Shown here one piece after another: positions 26,701 to 41,700 of a stretch of 64,000 bases of DNA. A program made the translations under genes and the position numbers. The notes under the pieces were generated by a model. The model was given only the letters and a program-made list of their open reading frames with translations, searched no databases and had not been told where the DNA came from. The first letter of the stretch is position 1; every line of letters begins with the position of its first letter. Source of the stretch: Amaurobius ferox (taxonomy: Eukaryota; Arthropoda; Arachnida; Araneae; Amaurobiidae); the NCBI GenBank assembly GCA_951213105.1, contig OX578150.1, positions 20,376,022 to 20,440,021 on the forward strand, in the 5' to 3' direction.

Positions 26701-29700
26701 AAGAAATGTATACAATCTAACTCCCTTTCCCCAAAGTCAAGCATTTAGACAATATGGCAGAATAAAATTGACTTTATTATACACAAAATACAAAATGTTC
26801 ACTTTTAGCAATGATGCATGCTTGCACATGTGTAATAAGATGACTCTGCATTTTTTCCGTTATTTCTACATGCAGATTAATAAATTTTTTCTTTAAAATC
26901 GCTATTTAGAGTTATTTTCCATTTTCAGTGGGAGAAAAAATAGCTGTGTATTAATTTGGCAACATACTACAACTTTATAATTGACTTTTCCCATTATCTT
27001 TAATAGGAAGTGAGATAGCCCCCTCCCTCACCATTCCCCACTGAAGAAAGGGTATCAGCTCCCAAAAGTTGTCTCATGGTGTAGCGTCATTGGTGTTTCC
27101 TATACACCAGCATAGAAAAATATATGATAACTCTAATTCTTCTTGAATTACTTGCCGGTCCATGACTTCCCTTGACACCCTGTATATGAAATGCAGAAAA
27201 AATTGTATGATTGGAAAACATTATACACGAAAAAGCATATTTTTTTAATAGAAAATTATCAAGATTTAAGTAGGAGTCCTAAAATGGAAAAACATAAAAT
27301 TGGGGTTTTAGTGTATAAATAAAAGCTTTACCATTTATCATACCACACAATGAATAGGATTGCAGAAAATAGAATCCATGGACCAAATTCGTATATATTA
27401 CTGTGTGCTTTTCAGCAGGGAATAGCAGTAATGGCATTAATTAAATAGTAAACAAATAGTTAATAAACAGTTGATTATATTGGCATCAAAAACACAGCTA
27501 GGATTTCAGAAAAGAAACAATAAGCTAATGGAGGATAATCTAATGGATGTGCCACTTTTGATAAAAGTTGAGTACTTAACACCAATGATAGTGATCCACT
27601 ATTAACAGATAAGTTCCCATTTTTCAAGCTAGATATTTAAAATGTTGACAGCATTTAATGATAAACAAAAGATATTAAAGGGAAAAATTCAGATTTTTGA
27701 AAATAATTTTAATGCTAATTACTTAATATTTTGATGGTGAAGGAACTATATTGCTGTAGTCAATTTAATAAATATTTTTTTTTTGCACCATATGAGAATT
27801 TAAATTTCAGTGATATTTATTATTAATCTGATTAATTAAATTTAAAAACTGAACATTTTTCACAAAACATTAATATAAAAAGTCTATTAAATATCTTACA
27901 TTATGAATGATTTCTTGATGAACGCCTATAAAGTTCCAGCAATCCTGCAAGAAGTAATTACCCAGAGTGCGGAGAAGTATGGTCATGAGACGCATATAGG
28001 CAAAATACACATCAACTTGAGACAGTTTTGTCTTTGATAAGGTCTGTGAAAAGAAGCAATTATCAAACAAATAGTACTGGGTAAGAAATACACTTCTAAA
28101 GCTATCAATACCACCACAGTATCCATCAGCTGTGTGCTAATGTTATTAGTTCTGAAAGTAAGAAAGTTTGGGTTATGTTTCAATAATACTAATTTATGTG
28201 GAAAATTAACAGACATTTAACAAAACTATTTATTAGCATTGGTAAGATACAACTGGTAAAATCATTTAAACAGTATATCTAATTCACTAGCTTAACAGTC
28301 ATTCCCAACTTGAAAAAAAAATCAGCAATGGCTTCAGTTCGATGGAGCTGAAATGATTTTGCATGAGTAGTATCTTGTAAAATAGAACTCTAATAAAGTT
28401 CAATAAGTTTATTCATTATTTTCAGTCTCAATAATTCCATAGTTACTACAGGTCTATATTATCTGTGTTATACAGATCATATGTAGGACCATATGATGGG
28501 CCTATGAAAACAAAAGTAAGATACCTAAATGAAACAAATGAATCTATCTAAATTACAAAAATATATCAAATCCATACAAGACTGATCAGACATAGCAGAT
28601 TTCACAGGATCTTATAATCATTATAGTTAAATAAATAAAAACTTGATCTGGATTAAATTATATATCTTTGGTTTTGGGGGTTAATGGGGTTTTCAAAGGA
28701 CTACAAATTATTAGCAGTTTCAGTTTTTGAGATATAATCACTGCAATCTTGAAAAACGGAATGCTTTTAAGTTTTATCAGCTTGACAAGACAATTGCTCA
28801 AAAATTGTAAGAGCTTTGGTAAAACAAAATATTGATCTAGAAACTGGATTTCCTACTGAACATTTTAGTCACTTACTAATTCAATCTATCTTTTATAGTT
28901 TAAAAGATATTTTGAATGGAAAGGGCAAAATCTTTTTATTTTTTTCTTTAAAAAAAAAAAAAATACTTTAAAATATTGAACTCATTTTTGTATAGTCATA
29001 AATGGTAACATATTTCTGACAAAACAAATATCAATTATTTATATTTTTAGCTATTAGGTTCGGAAATATAAGTTTTCTTCAGTGTTTACATTTTATGTTA
29101 TTCCCATCAAATATAAATAAATAAGTTTAAAAAATCATAACTCACAAATGAGAAGTTTTATATGTTCTTTTCACCATTATGATGCTCACAGAATCTTTGA
29201 TGTTATATACTATACTAATTTATGTACATTTTTGGCATTTAAATATTAAAAAAAAAAAATACTATTTTATAATTATTTAAATTAAATTTTACTATATATA
29301 TATATATATATATATATAGTAGTGAAATAACATCACTGTAGTCTGTAGTCATGGAGATTATAAATTTGCATTAATTGTGAAAAATTCCTTCACCTGCCAG
29401 TAGCCCTTACACTGTTACAATCCTCAGACATGGGCAGAATATGCACCTCTCCCAATCAATATTAAATACTATACAACACTCTAGCAAAATGCAGTTATAT
29501 CTCAACTCCCCAAGACCTCTGAAATAAAACAATAATTCTATATTACATTCTAACCAAATGTATTTTTTCCACAAACAATGAAATTTGTTATATGTGGAAT
29601 TAAAAAAAAAAAAAATTAATAATTACCATATAGCAGCAAGAATTATCAAATAAATTAAATTCCATTTTCTGAAATATTGAATTATAGACAACTTGGCAAC

Positions 29701-32700
29701 ATTCTACATGTTGCATCAATGTTGTTGCCAAGGTGGCCAAATTCATCATAAAGCATGAGACAGAGATATTGGCTTTTTTATGTATACAATCATTGGTAAA
29801 GCTATAAGCTAGTAAAATTCTAGAAGTATCTAAGTTTAAGAGAAGCCTCTCATATTAAAAGAAAAGTTAACTTAGAATTCTGAACTTACAAAACAACAAT
29901 ATGGTATATTAGTGCAGAAAAATATCTATAACCCCATCAACTTTCTGCATATTCAATATCAGCCATGCCAATACTGGAACTTCAAAATTAGGAACATTTA
30001 TACGAAAATTAGGAACGTGACCATGGCACATTATGTTTGGTGTGTTTTACGTAAAATGAATTAAAGACTTCCCCAAAACAGGGAATTTCAAAATCAAATG
30101 AAATGTTTTTAAAGTTTAAAAAAAAAGATTATTAATCAAAGCCCAGCATTAATTTTTTTTATAAATAGTAGTGAAAATAGAATATTTTCAAAAGATAAAA
30201 AAAATTGGAGTGCTAAATTCAAAGTATATATATAAAAAATTTACAGTATAAAAGTTTCTGAATAACTAATTATTCAATTGAGTTAAAGAATAACAATGTA
30301 TAAAACTATACTTACTTTTTGTGGATAAAAATTTCACAGTAAAACTTGATGAAATATATATTTTATTAATTACTTTACAGATGTGACCAAAGCATTTTAA
30401 TTAACTTTAAAGGGAACATCAGCAAGAAAAAAAATATCTCTAGGAATTCTTATTTTATGCTAGCAATTTTGCTCGTTGTGTGTTATACAATTTTTTTGTT
30501 AGTTTTAAAATAATGCTGTTTGTATCTGTTTCAATTATTGTTAAAGCAATTCTCATATCAACAAAGCATTTTTTTCTTAATGGAGACTGCTAAATTAACC
30601 TCTCATTGTCTTCTGCTATGTAGTTGCTTGTAGAGGCCAAATCTTTCTGTAAAACAGCAATTGTTTCAGTTTATTTTTATGACCTTCTGTTTTTCAGTTT
30701 TGATTTTTGTTCTTCATTTAGTTTTGAAAAGACACTAAACATTCTTTTGAGAAAGAACACTAAAATCCATGATTTTTGAGAAAGGGCATGAAATTTGGGA
30801 AAAGATGCAAAAATTCGAGATTTTCTTAAAAATAGAACTAAAATTAACAATGTTATTTAAAAGTGCCAAAATTCATAAATTAGTTAAAAGTGCTAAAATT
30901 TGCGATTTAATTTTAAAAAGCTAACGTTCTGGAAACATATAAAATTGCTAAAAATGAAAAGAATGGCCTTATTAACAGTGATTTATAGTATTTTTCGTTT
31001 TATACAAATCGCGAATTTATACTTTTAAGTGAACTCGCAAGTTTAACACTCTTTCTAAAAAATTATGAAGTTTAGTAATATTTAAAAAGATATTACACAG
31101 TTTAACATCCCTTCTTGAAAAGCATGAAACCATATGGAAATTCCATGTTGCAATTATTGAGTATGATTATTAAAAGAGTGATTTAAGAAAGATGGCTAAT
31201 ATTCACGATTTTTGAGAAAGAGTGCAAAATTTCATGATCTTTGAGAAAAGGCACTTAAATGCAATATTTAATAATAGAGTTAACATTTATAGAATTTAAA
31301 ACTGCCCCAAAATGCTGTTTTATTTAAAACCTCTAAAATTTTTACATTTATTTAAAAGTTCTGATAATTTATTAAAATGCACTAAAATCAGAATGGAATA
31401 TTAATTGCGAATTTTAGCAATTTTTTGTTTTGAAAAATCTGAATTTATACCTTTAAATCGCGAGTTTTAGCACCCTTTCTGAAAAATCATGAAGCTTATT
31501 GATTTTCTAAAAGAAAAAACTGCAAATTTAACATCTTTGCCTAAAATGTGAGTGCATTCATAAGAATTTCAGCACTAGCACCAATGCTGAAATATGTGCT
31601 ACTGATGTCCATTTTAATCGCAATAAGCCAATAGGAAAACCATCATCTCCAGACACATTTGGCTGGCTAAGAAGTCTAACACGCATCTAATGTCACTGCT
31701 TAGAAATTTCTTTGTGCACTGTATTCAACAATCAACATTTCGCCTTCCCCTTCTTTGATATTGACAGCCGCATATATAAATTTCCACATTTATAAATTTA
31801 TATCCACATTTATAAATATCCACATTTATAAATTTCTTCGGCTTGGCCTAGGTTTAAGCATTGGTATTGTTGGTCGGGTGAAAATCTGAAATTTCGGCAT
31901 ATGTAGACTTCGAAAAGGAGAACAGAACATGTCACTTCGAACGTGAGAGCACTATTGTATTTTCGTTTGGTCATTGGATTCACTGGGTGGAGGATGAGGA
32001 GAGAGAAAATAACTAGCGCCTGTGGTTACAATGCAGACCTGACGGCTCTCCTAGAAAAAAGGCATTAGTAATGCACACTAGCTAAGTTTATGGGGGGTGA
32101 GGGCAATTTGCAGGTGACAACATTTCAATTTTTATTCATGGCAAGTGAAAGGGTTTTCGACATAATTTTACGATGACAACTTTTTTTTTCTATTCTTTTT
32201 CTTTTACGGAATCTCTAATCTCAAGGCTGTCCAAGGGGATGGCAACTTCCGAAAATTGGCTGTCCTCGACGAATGTTAATCCGGCAAGGAGGGAGGACGG
32301 GCGATTTCCGGAAGCCTGGCGCCTATGCTCAAATTTGGAAAAGAAATTCTTGGGGTTTTTAAGAAGAATATTCACAAAATTCTAAACCAAATAACGGTAT
32401 TTAGTAAACATAAAAAAAATAACATTTGCCACTTTAACCTCTAAAACCAGTAATGAAATCAAATTTTAAAAATCAACATTTTCATTTCAGGTATGATAGT
32501 GCAATAAAATCAACACTCCAGTCTAATGGAGTAAAAGGATTTTGCATGCATAAAGTCTTGCAAAATAAAATTCCAATAAAGTTTAATAAGTTTATTCATT
32601 GTTTTCAGTATCATTTGCTTTGTTTATAACAGATAATATGGGTCTATGGTAAATAAAGTAAAATACATAATTGAAACAACTTAATCATTTTAATTCATGA

Positions 32701-35700
32701 GCAAGTCTGTACAAGTTTGACTTTGTATAATAGATTTTACAAGATTTGATGCAAGCTATAATCATTATATTTAAAAAATTAAGAACTAGGTCTGAAATTT
32801 AGTAATATATCCTTATATGGATTTCAAAGGGTTATGAGTAACTCCTTTATTGTTTATAGCAAGCACTTTTAGTTTTTGAGATATAAGCATTACAATTTAT
32901 TAAAATGGAAAACTTTTAATTTTCTTCAACTTGACAAGGCAATTGCTCGAAAACTTTGTCAGGACTTTGTAAAATCAAATTATTTATCTAGAAATTGGAT
33001 TTCCCATAATTGATAATTTTTTGTCACTTTCTGTTAATATCTATTTTTTACAGTTTAGAAGATATTTCGAGTAAAAATAAGCAACATGAAGCAAAAACCC
33101 ACTCAGACAATAACTATTTATTTTTCCGAAAATAAAATTCAAAATATAAAAATTATTTTTGTTTATTCAGAAATGGTACCCTATATATTTACAAAACAAG
33201 CATAAATTGTTCATATTTTTATCCATTAGGTTCAGATATATTCTCAAAGTGTTTGCATTTTCCGTAACACTCTGATTTTGGTCAGATACCTCGACCAGAT
33301 ACCCCAACCATAGGCTTTATTCACATACAAAAATCTTTAAAAAGGTACTTGAAATCTTTGAAGAAAACAAAGGCATTTTACAGGTTCTCGCAAATTTTCA
33401 TTTTTCACAAGTTTTCTCCAAGATTTTGAGAAGAATTTTAATTTTCCAAGGTGTATGAACCCAGAACTATACCGACAATGAGAGGATTAAGCAAATAGAA
33501 TTGATATCCTTCAATGCTTACCGTACACCTTCTCCTCTCAAAAGTTTGTCTGCTCAAGTTCATTTCTGATAGAATCAAAGTTACCTCAGACATAAAACGT
33601 GTGTTGACCAAAGCTTCTGCAGCCTAAGGAATTGAAATAATATGTAATTCTAATAACACATCATAAAGGTTCAGTGTTAAATAAACATAAAACAAGAATA
33701 AACATTGTATAATGTAGAAAAAAGAAAAGGAATCCATCCTTAATCAGGGTTCCCACTCCTCAAGCAGAAAAAAAAATTAAGGCCTTTTCAAGGCAATTTC
33801 TTTTTTGTATAAGACTACTTAGAACTTAGCAATACAATCAAAGAAAAAATAAACAAATATACATCAGAGAGAGAAAAAATGAAAGTATTATTAAGTATTT
33901 TAAAAAAATATTAAATATATTCTTCTATAAACACCCTTTTAAATATATTTTTCTATACTAAACAGAAATAAATAGTATGGATATACGTCAACTAATTAAA
34001 CTTTAAAATCAAAGACAACTAAAAATAGATTTAAAAAGCCTTTAATAAAATCTCCTTTCCTTGACATACAAAATTACATGGCCAAAGCGCTTTTGGGCAT
34101 CACGATGCCCTTCATCAGCCACTAATAAAGGGCATCGTGGTGCTCAAAAGCGCTGTGGCTGTGTAATTTTGTATGCCGAGGAAAGGAGATTTTATTAAAG
34201 GACTTTTAAACCTATTTCTGATTGTTTTTGATTTTAAAGTTTAAACAGAAATAATAAACACTTCTCCTTTAACTTTCTCCTTTTTCATTTATGTCCCCTA
34301 GCTCAATTTTCTTTCCTTTGGCCGATCGGTGAAGGAATGGCACAGCATGGAGACTCAACCACCTACTGAAAGATGAGTCATGGGGTTGTCACACACACCG
34401 CAATTATTTCCAGAAATATTAAGGTCTTTAAATAAAAAATAAGGCCTTTTAAAGGCCCTTAAAAACAAAATAAAAAATCAGGCCTTTCCAAGGGTTTCTC
34501 AAGGCCCGTGAGAACCCTGACATTCCAATCAACACTGTTTAACTCCGTAATTCTCAATATAATCTTGTGAAAGAAATGATTTTTATTATACATTGAAATT
34601 GTTTGAAATTAAATGTGAAATAAACAATAAAAATCCATATTAAGTATATATTTCTTATTATTGACATTGAAGCATAACTTATAGCATATGATTAAATATA
34701 CAACTCTATACCAAGAAAAATAATCAGATGCAAGCATCACAATCAAGTTTTAAGGTCAAAAAGTAGGTGACAAATATAAGCATTTAACCATTATAATCTT
34801 CTTTATAATGCAGTTACAGGTTTATTTAAAACTAGAAAATGTACCCGGCATTGTCTTGATTACAGCTGATTAAAGTTGCACCGGAACATACAGCAAATTC
34901 TCGAAAACCAAACGTTTTTATGATACACCAGCTTAAAAAAATGTAACTTGGTATGTGGGCATAATATGTCCTACACAAGTGTGTGGAGCACATGCAATCC
35001 AAATGCATAGCCTTTGGTAGCTAAAGCTAAGAAACATAGACTTTTAGATGTAGCATAATTAGAAGCTGAATTAGTTATCAAACTAATATTTTTCATGTTT
35101 GAGAACACCTTTCAGAACACCTCACATTGAGAAAACAAAACACCACTATGTTTAATTCTGAATGAGAAACAAAGAAGTCCCTTTTTCTGAGAAGTAAAAT
35201 TCAAAATAATAAATGCTATCTCAGCAAGTGTTGATCAAATTTATGTCAATTTTAGTGCAATAATCATAATAATAATATGCTAAATTAAAAACATTAAGAA
35301 CAAAAATTAAAAATTAATTAAATCAGAACAAATTAAGAACAAAATCTTTTAAATTCACAATGTTAGAATTTTGCATTTTAAGTTCTGCAGGCACTGCGAT
35401 TTTAACTGTCTGGAACACATATCAAAGATTGTCTGATAATGGAATAGATTTGACGAAATCACAGAAAATCATCCATATTTGGCCTTAATGTTAATGATTT
35501 TTAAACTAATTTGAATTAAAAAAAAAATATTGCAGAGTTGTGTAATTCAGGAGCCTAAAGTACTATTATTAATTAGAAAATTATTGCAAAAAAGCAGGAA
35601 AATGATACCTGCAGATGTCTACTTACTTGTTTGTCAGTTGAAAGAGACAGGAATAGGGTAATAATAGAATGGGAAAGTTCTACACCTGCTTCAAGCTGAA

Positions 35701-38700
35701 AAGAAGTTAGAATATTTTCATTTATTGGGAATACTGTAAGAATGAAGAAAATGAGTGTAAAAGTTTTTTCAATATGCATACTTACTTTTAAGCTTTTAAG
35801 AAAGAAACTGACAAGAAGAGGAAGTACGGATTGAGCTTTTAAAATTGGCAGCCAGTCAAAGGTCTCTTCTACTAATACATTCAGAAGATGAATAATAGCA
35901 ATAGGTAACTAGAAAGGAAATTCAAGCAATGTAACACATATTAAAATGATTTTAAGTAATCAAAAATTAAATTATTTGTAAATGTAAATTTGATAATGTA
36001 TTAAAAAGTAGATTTAAAGAAAACTTTATTTCTAAAGAAATATATTTTTTTAGAAGTATAGTGGATGATATTTATTATGTACAGCCACTTTATTGAATTT
36101 GCAAAACGAAACACAAGCAGCTTAATTTCAATTTAAAATTTCCACTGGTTAATTGACTCATCAAAAACTCGATTACTTTTGGATTCTATTGCTAAGAATA
36201 TAAACTAAATTATATAATCATGCTTTAAAAGAAAATTATTATTATTTTTTGGCAAAATAATTATTTTTACACACTAAGTAAAAATACTAGTTTTATTTCT
36301 CTAACTTTGCATTATTCAAGGATTAAGATGAATGAGAAAGGATGCTTCACAAGATTATATCAGAATTGTGATCTAAATACATAAAAAAAAAAAAAAAAAA
36401 AAAAATAAAATAAATTAAATAATACATAATCAGACTATAAATCCATATTTTACTACAATATTTATTAATAGAATACAGCTGAACTTCAGTATCTTGAATC
36501 TCTTAATATCTTGAAATAACATTTTTTCCTTGCACTTTCGGCTATAAATAAGTCTTTTCCATAAGTATCTTGAAGCATTTTCTCTTAAATCCTTGCTATA
36601 TATTAAAAAACACAGACTCTTGTTGAAATATTACAATAAAAAGTTGTTTCATCAAAGCAGGATTTTTAAAAAAGAGCAATAGCGAGAACAGAAGCAAATT
36701 GCCAATTTAAATGTAGTTGAAGATGAATATAGCGTTTTCGGAACAGTGGCTATTCAAAAAAAAGAAACAAAATTTTGACATTTTGTTCACAGATTTGATC
36801 TGTGGCATTTTATTCACATATTTCTTAAAAATAAATGCTTCTCTTGAAACATACATATACTTTAAAGGATGAGAGATTATAGTAGATGTAAAAGCAGCAT
36901 CAGAAAGCTGTTAATAAATTACATACCTTTCTGGAATCCTAGGAAAATATAGGTTCCAAACCATTTGCATCAATTGCTGCCTTAGAGAAAGTTGTTCAAT
37001 CACAGAAATACTTAAATAGGCAGATTATTTTTGTTAAAGTATGCTGCATGTTTGTAAAATATGTAATATATTTATTGATTTAAAAATTGAATTTCAATAT
37101 TTTGAAAACTCTTTTATCTTGATCATTTTTCTATTGCTGCCAGATTTAGGATATCAAGGTTTGATTGTATACTATAAGGAGACAAAAAGTCTATTTTATT
37201 TAAATTAAAATAATATGAAATAAATCATGGATAGGAATGGATGTTTTTATATTTATCAATCACTTTACAATAGCAATTTAGTGCAAAATTGTTGATAATT
37301 TTAATCACCAACAATGCAAATTTCACCAAATTAAATAATATTTTTTTGAGTTCAGAAATTGTTAAGTTTATATCACAGCTAAAGAAATTTCTGGTAGATT
37401 TTGATGATTCTTACACGAAAAAAAAAAAAAAATTGGAAATCATGATGCAAATTAGTCTAAAACACCAACTTATGTAGCAGTATATATATTTTATTAGCTA
37501 AGTGAAATTAGAAATGATGCAAAGACTATTGAGTACTGCATGGATAAATTTATTGTGGTATTTAGTAAAATAATAAGACTAAAATTTTTAAAACACGATT
37601 CTTGTATATACTTGCTATAGCTTCGCAGCACATATTGTAGTAATAAAAAATAAGACTTGACAAAAATTTTATAAAAGAAACGAATTTAGTAGTTTAGACA
37701 AAATATCTTACTTTTAAAACACCAGAAATATTCTGTGGATCTAAAGGTTGATGAACTAGTATAGATGCTTTTTTCAGAAGCTGAGAGCAAGGCAGTATCC
37801 ATTCCTTAATATTGCTTACTAAATAGAGGTAAAACATTATAAGTTTAAAAAAGCAACATATAAATATGAAAAGTATGCACAATATGTGATTATATGTAGT
37901 AGCATGTGATTAATAATATGTTTGAAAAACAATTTTTTTGTATGCAAGTAATAATAATTATAAAACCTTTAGTCGATGCAAACAGATTGCATAAGTGGAA
38001 AATATTTTTACAATTAAACGAGATACACCAATGATTATGTACGAATGCGGTTTTTCACGATATTGTTGTAAAATAGTCTTTCATTTTATTAATAATATGT
38101 TTGAAAAAAACTTTTTTTTGTATGCAAGTATAAATAATTCTAAAACCTATCAATGCAAACAGATTACTTATGTGGAAAATAATTTTCACAATTAAATGCG
38201 ATACACTGCGGATCACATACAAATGTTATTAAAAATTGTAGTCAATGAAAAACAGATTGTATAAGTGAAAATTATGTTCACAATTAAATGATATATATAG
38301 AGAATTGCATACAAATGCTGTTTTCCCATACTGCTGTAAAATAGCTCTTCTTTTCATTAATAATATTTTTGAAAAAAAAAAAGTTGTTTTGTTTGCAAAA
38401 CGAAATAATTAGAAAACTTTTAGCTGATGCAAATAAATTGTAAAAGCAGAAGAAAGATCATTATTGGTTATTTCCCTCATGACGTGGAAGGAATCGCAGC
38501 TTGCAATTCCAATTGACTCCTTGTGACACTAGGGAAACAGATTTCCAGAGGCAAGATAAAAAAAAACACTGAGCTAAAAATTCATGATTTTGTTTCTAGT
38601 TTCGTGGCATTTTAGACATTGTGACCAATTTTATAACTTTTACCAGACTTTCATGATCTGTAGACACCCTGCTTAAGGAAGGGAAATTTTGGAATTCACA

Positions 38701-41700
38701 AGGAAAATATTTTCGTCCACAGAAAGAAGAAAATTCCTCATGGGAGAAAAATACCAAGAAAAGTGGAATTATTTGGGAAAATAAAAACGACATAAAAGTG
38801 GAAATTCGCAGATCCATGAAAGAATCTCATGCATGTTATTGTATGAGGACTCTGGAGAGTAATTTAAAAGTTAATGGCAAATTTGATTTAAAGAATCACT
38901 AAATTATAAGGGTTTGACAATCTTGATATGTTTGGAATTTTTCTACATGAATCATAAATTAAACTTTTAAGTAGTGAAAAAGGAAAGGTTCTTGAATGGT
39001 ATATTTATTTTCTTACTTGTTTTCCATATTTTTTTATATGCTAGTTAAAATAGCTTTTCATGCATTGTGTTTAACCATATATAATGTTTTTGAATATGTT
39101 TCCCAGAAAAATGTAAAACTGGGTTTTTCCCACTAATGTCATTAATTTATTTTTGTTGTAATTCAATTATTATTCATTATTTGTAACTTTGTTAAAATAT
39201 ACAACTCAAAATCTTTAATTTGTTAATTTTGATCCCTTGTTTTATGTCTCCCCAAATTATTTTATAAAGCTTTGCTACTAGTTACAGCAATATATTTTAG
39301 ATCCAATTTCAGCAGCTTCATTTTGACAAATGATGATCAAACTTTCCATTTGTTAAAATTGATTTATAAAAAAGAACAGAGTACTTTATTCAATCCTTTA
39401 GAAATATGAGTTTGACTCTAAAAATAATTTAACAATAGAGAAAACAACTATTCCTGTTTTTATACTAAGAGGTCCATATTTGTATTTCTTTTTTGTAAAA
39501 GTATCTGGAAAATTGGCTAAAACATGGAAGGTGCATACTTATATGTTTACATGCTATAATTCTCTTGAAATCAATGTCCAAAACTCATGACTAGTTATTA
39601 ATTTAAAAATAAACAAGAAGATACAAATAATGTAATAGTGTATATATAAGGCAATATAACAGAAGCCCACTTTTTCTTAATATAAATAAATATTTTAAGA
39701 TATCCTAAATTCTTAGCACTTCACTTACTTTCTGAATCAGATTTTGTGAGAACTCTAACTGTGAAAATGGCAATAGTGACAACCACTAACTGCTCCCTGG
39801 GGTGAATGATGTCAGCATTCTGAGCAACATAGTTTAGAGTACTGTAGATAGGGCTTTTGCCATCATCAGAACAGGCAAGTTTTGCAAACTCACTGAAAAT
39901 GCAACAGAATAACAAATAAAACACAAGATATTTGTTAGAATTCAGAAATGAAATCATACTGCTTTCATATATAAATTAATAATAATTTTAGCGTTTATCA
40001 CCCTATTTTAGCGTTTAGCACCTTAAAAACATCTAACATAATGTGTAATCCAACTTAAATCTGGCATTTTAAGGGTCCCTCTTTCAACCAAAGATGTTTA
40101 TATTAGAAGTCAGCATAGGCAAAAATTCCAAACTTTTAAGTAGTCTAGCAGCAACCAAGTTGAAACCCAGTCCGAGTTTAAATGCATTTTATAATCTAGT
40201 TCCTGAGACCAACCAACCCTGACAATCTGAACCTCAACTCGAACAGATGCTTTTTCGCTTTATCTAAAATCATAAATCTGAGCCATCTACAAAGTCTCAC
40301 TCAAGTTTCAATGTCAAAAAGTAGGTATTTTCAGAGAAAAGTAAGCCTTTTAAACTATTACGAGCTTTTTTAAATGCAAAGTAAAGTAAATAAGGTGGGT
40401 AGGTCCATCCACTAAAATTAACAATGCCATTAAATTAAATTGTATTTATGAATATAGATTATTATTATTAAATAATTAAAAGAGAAAAAACATTATTTAA
40501 ATAAATGTTTAACAAAATAATCCAACATGTTCTTCTTTTTGCTCATTTTGGGCTATGTGTAGAGAGCTACGTGCATTGTATCATCCAATGAGTATTATAC
40601 TTAGGTTGAAACTTTGAGAAAAAAAATAGGAGCCTTAAACAGTATACCAGCTGCAGCTAGCAGCTGGTTTCCAAACAGTGGTTCCTGATGTCTATTCGCT
40701 ATGTGACCAGGTCATTACTAACGAAAAACACAGTGTTGAAATTAGACTAATTTATACATTTTTTATGTAACTTTTTTATAAATTTATTTGTAAACTGTGC
40801 AATATCTCAAGAAGGGTACATGTCAGTGTTCTAAAATGAAATCCATTTATTTTTTGATAGTCATTTTTTTTTTAGAGCCAAGTTAAATAAAGTGTTTCCA
40901 GATATACTTTTAAAAGTTTCAATTTATGTTATTTTTGCTTAAATAATAAAAAAAAATGATAATATTAACACAATTTGAAAAATCAAGTGGTAGTTTGATG
41001 TTTACATGGAATGGCCCATATAAGTGTTTTGCTATGTAATAATGCATCAAAACTCTTGTTATCATAGTGTGGCCAGTAATGTAATAATGTATTGATGTAT
41101 CTGGACAATATATGTCTTGTTAACTGTAAATAGCATGTACTATAAAAATGATGCATTTGAAGCAATTGTAAACATTATGCATTATAAAAATTTATTTTAT
41201 ATGTATGATATTATGATATAATGAATGTGATTTGTGTATGTAATGGAAGTGGAGTTTACCTTCAGTTCCCTTAGAATTTCAACCATAACAGATCGGCTGC
41301 TGACTTTTGATCAATTGTATTCAGATTGATGTATTTAAATTACCTAATTAATGTTAATTTTTATAGGATATTCACAGAACAAATGCTGCTTCTGGAACTT
41401 CCGAGATCTGTGGAGCACAATTTGAAAACCACAGCAATAGGCAAGTCATAAGTTTGGGGTGTTTTTTTGAAAATTAAAAAGGCATTAAATTTTATAAATT
41501 TTTATGCACATGACTTTCATCCCAAGCTTTCATGCAAGTTTAAATCCTATGATACACACATGGTTGTAAGCATTTTAATAGTACAGATAACAAATATTGG
41601 AAAAATTATAATATTTCCATTCTTTCTATCAAACAACATACCTCGACACTTTTATAGTTGCCGTTCAAAAGAAATAATATTTAAATAATTTAAACAAAAA

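Noticed and set aside
32173..32385. Overlapping open frames on both strands as a gene
   Set aside because: No domain, splice sites or start context could be supported; probably chance in a less AT-rich patch.
33585..33623. Shorter NUP188 exon M ending at GAG/GTAACT
   Set aside because: In phase, but it would drop residues that continue the family pattern. The outer donor GTAAGC is also stronger.
37905..38440. CRISPR-like array
   Set aside because: The units are long, diverged and spacer-free; this is a eukaryotic tandem repeat.
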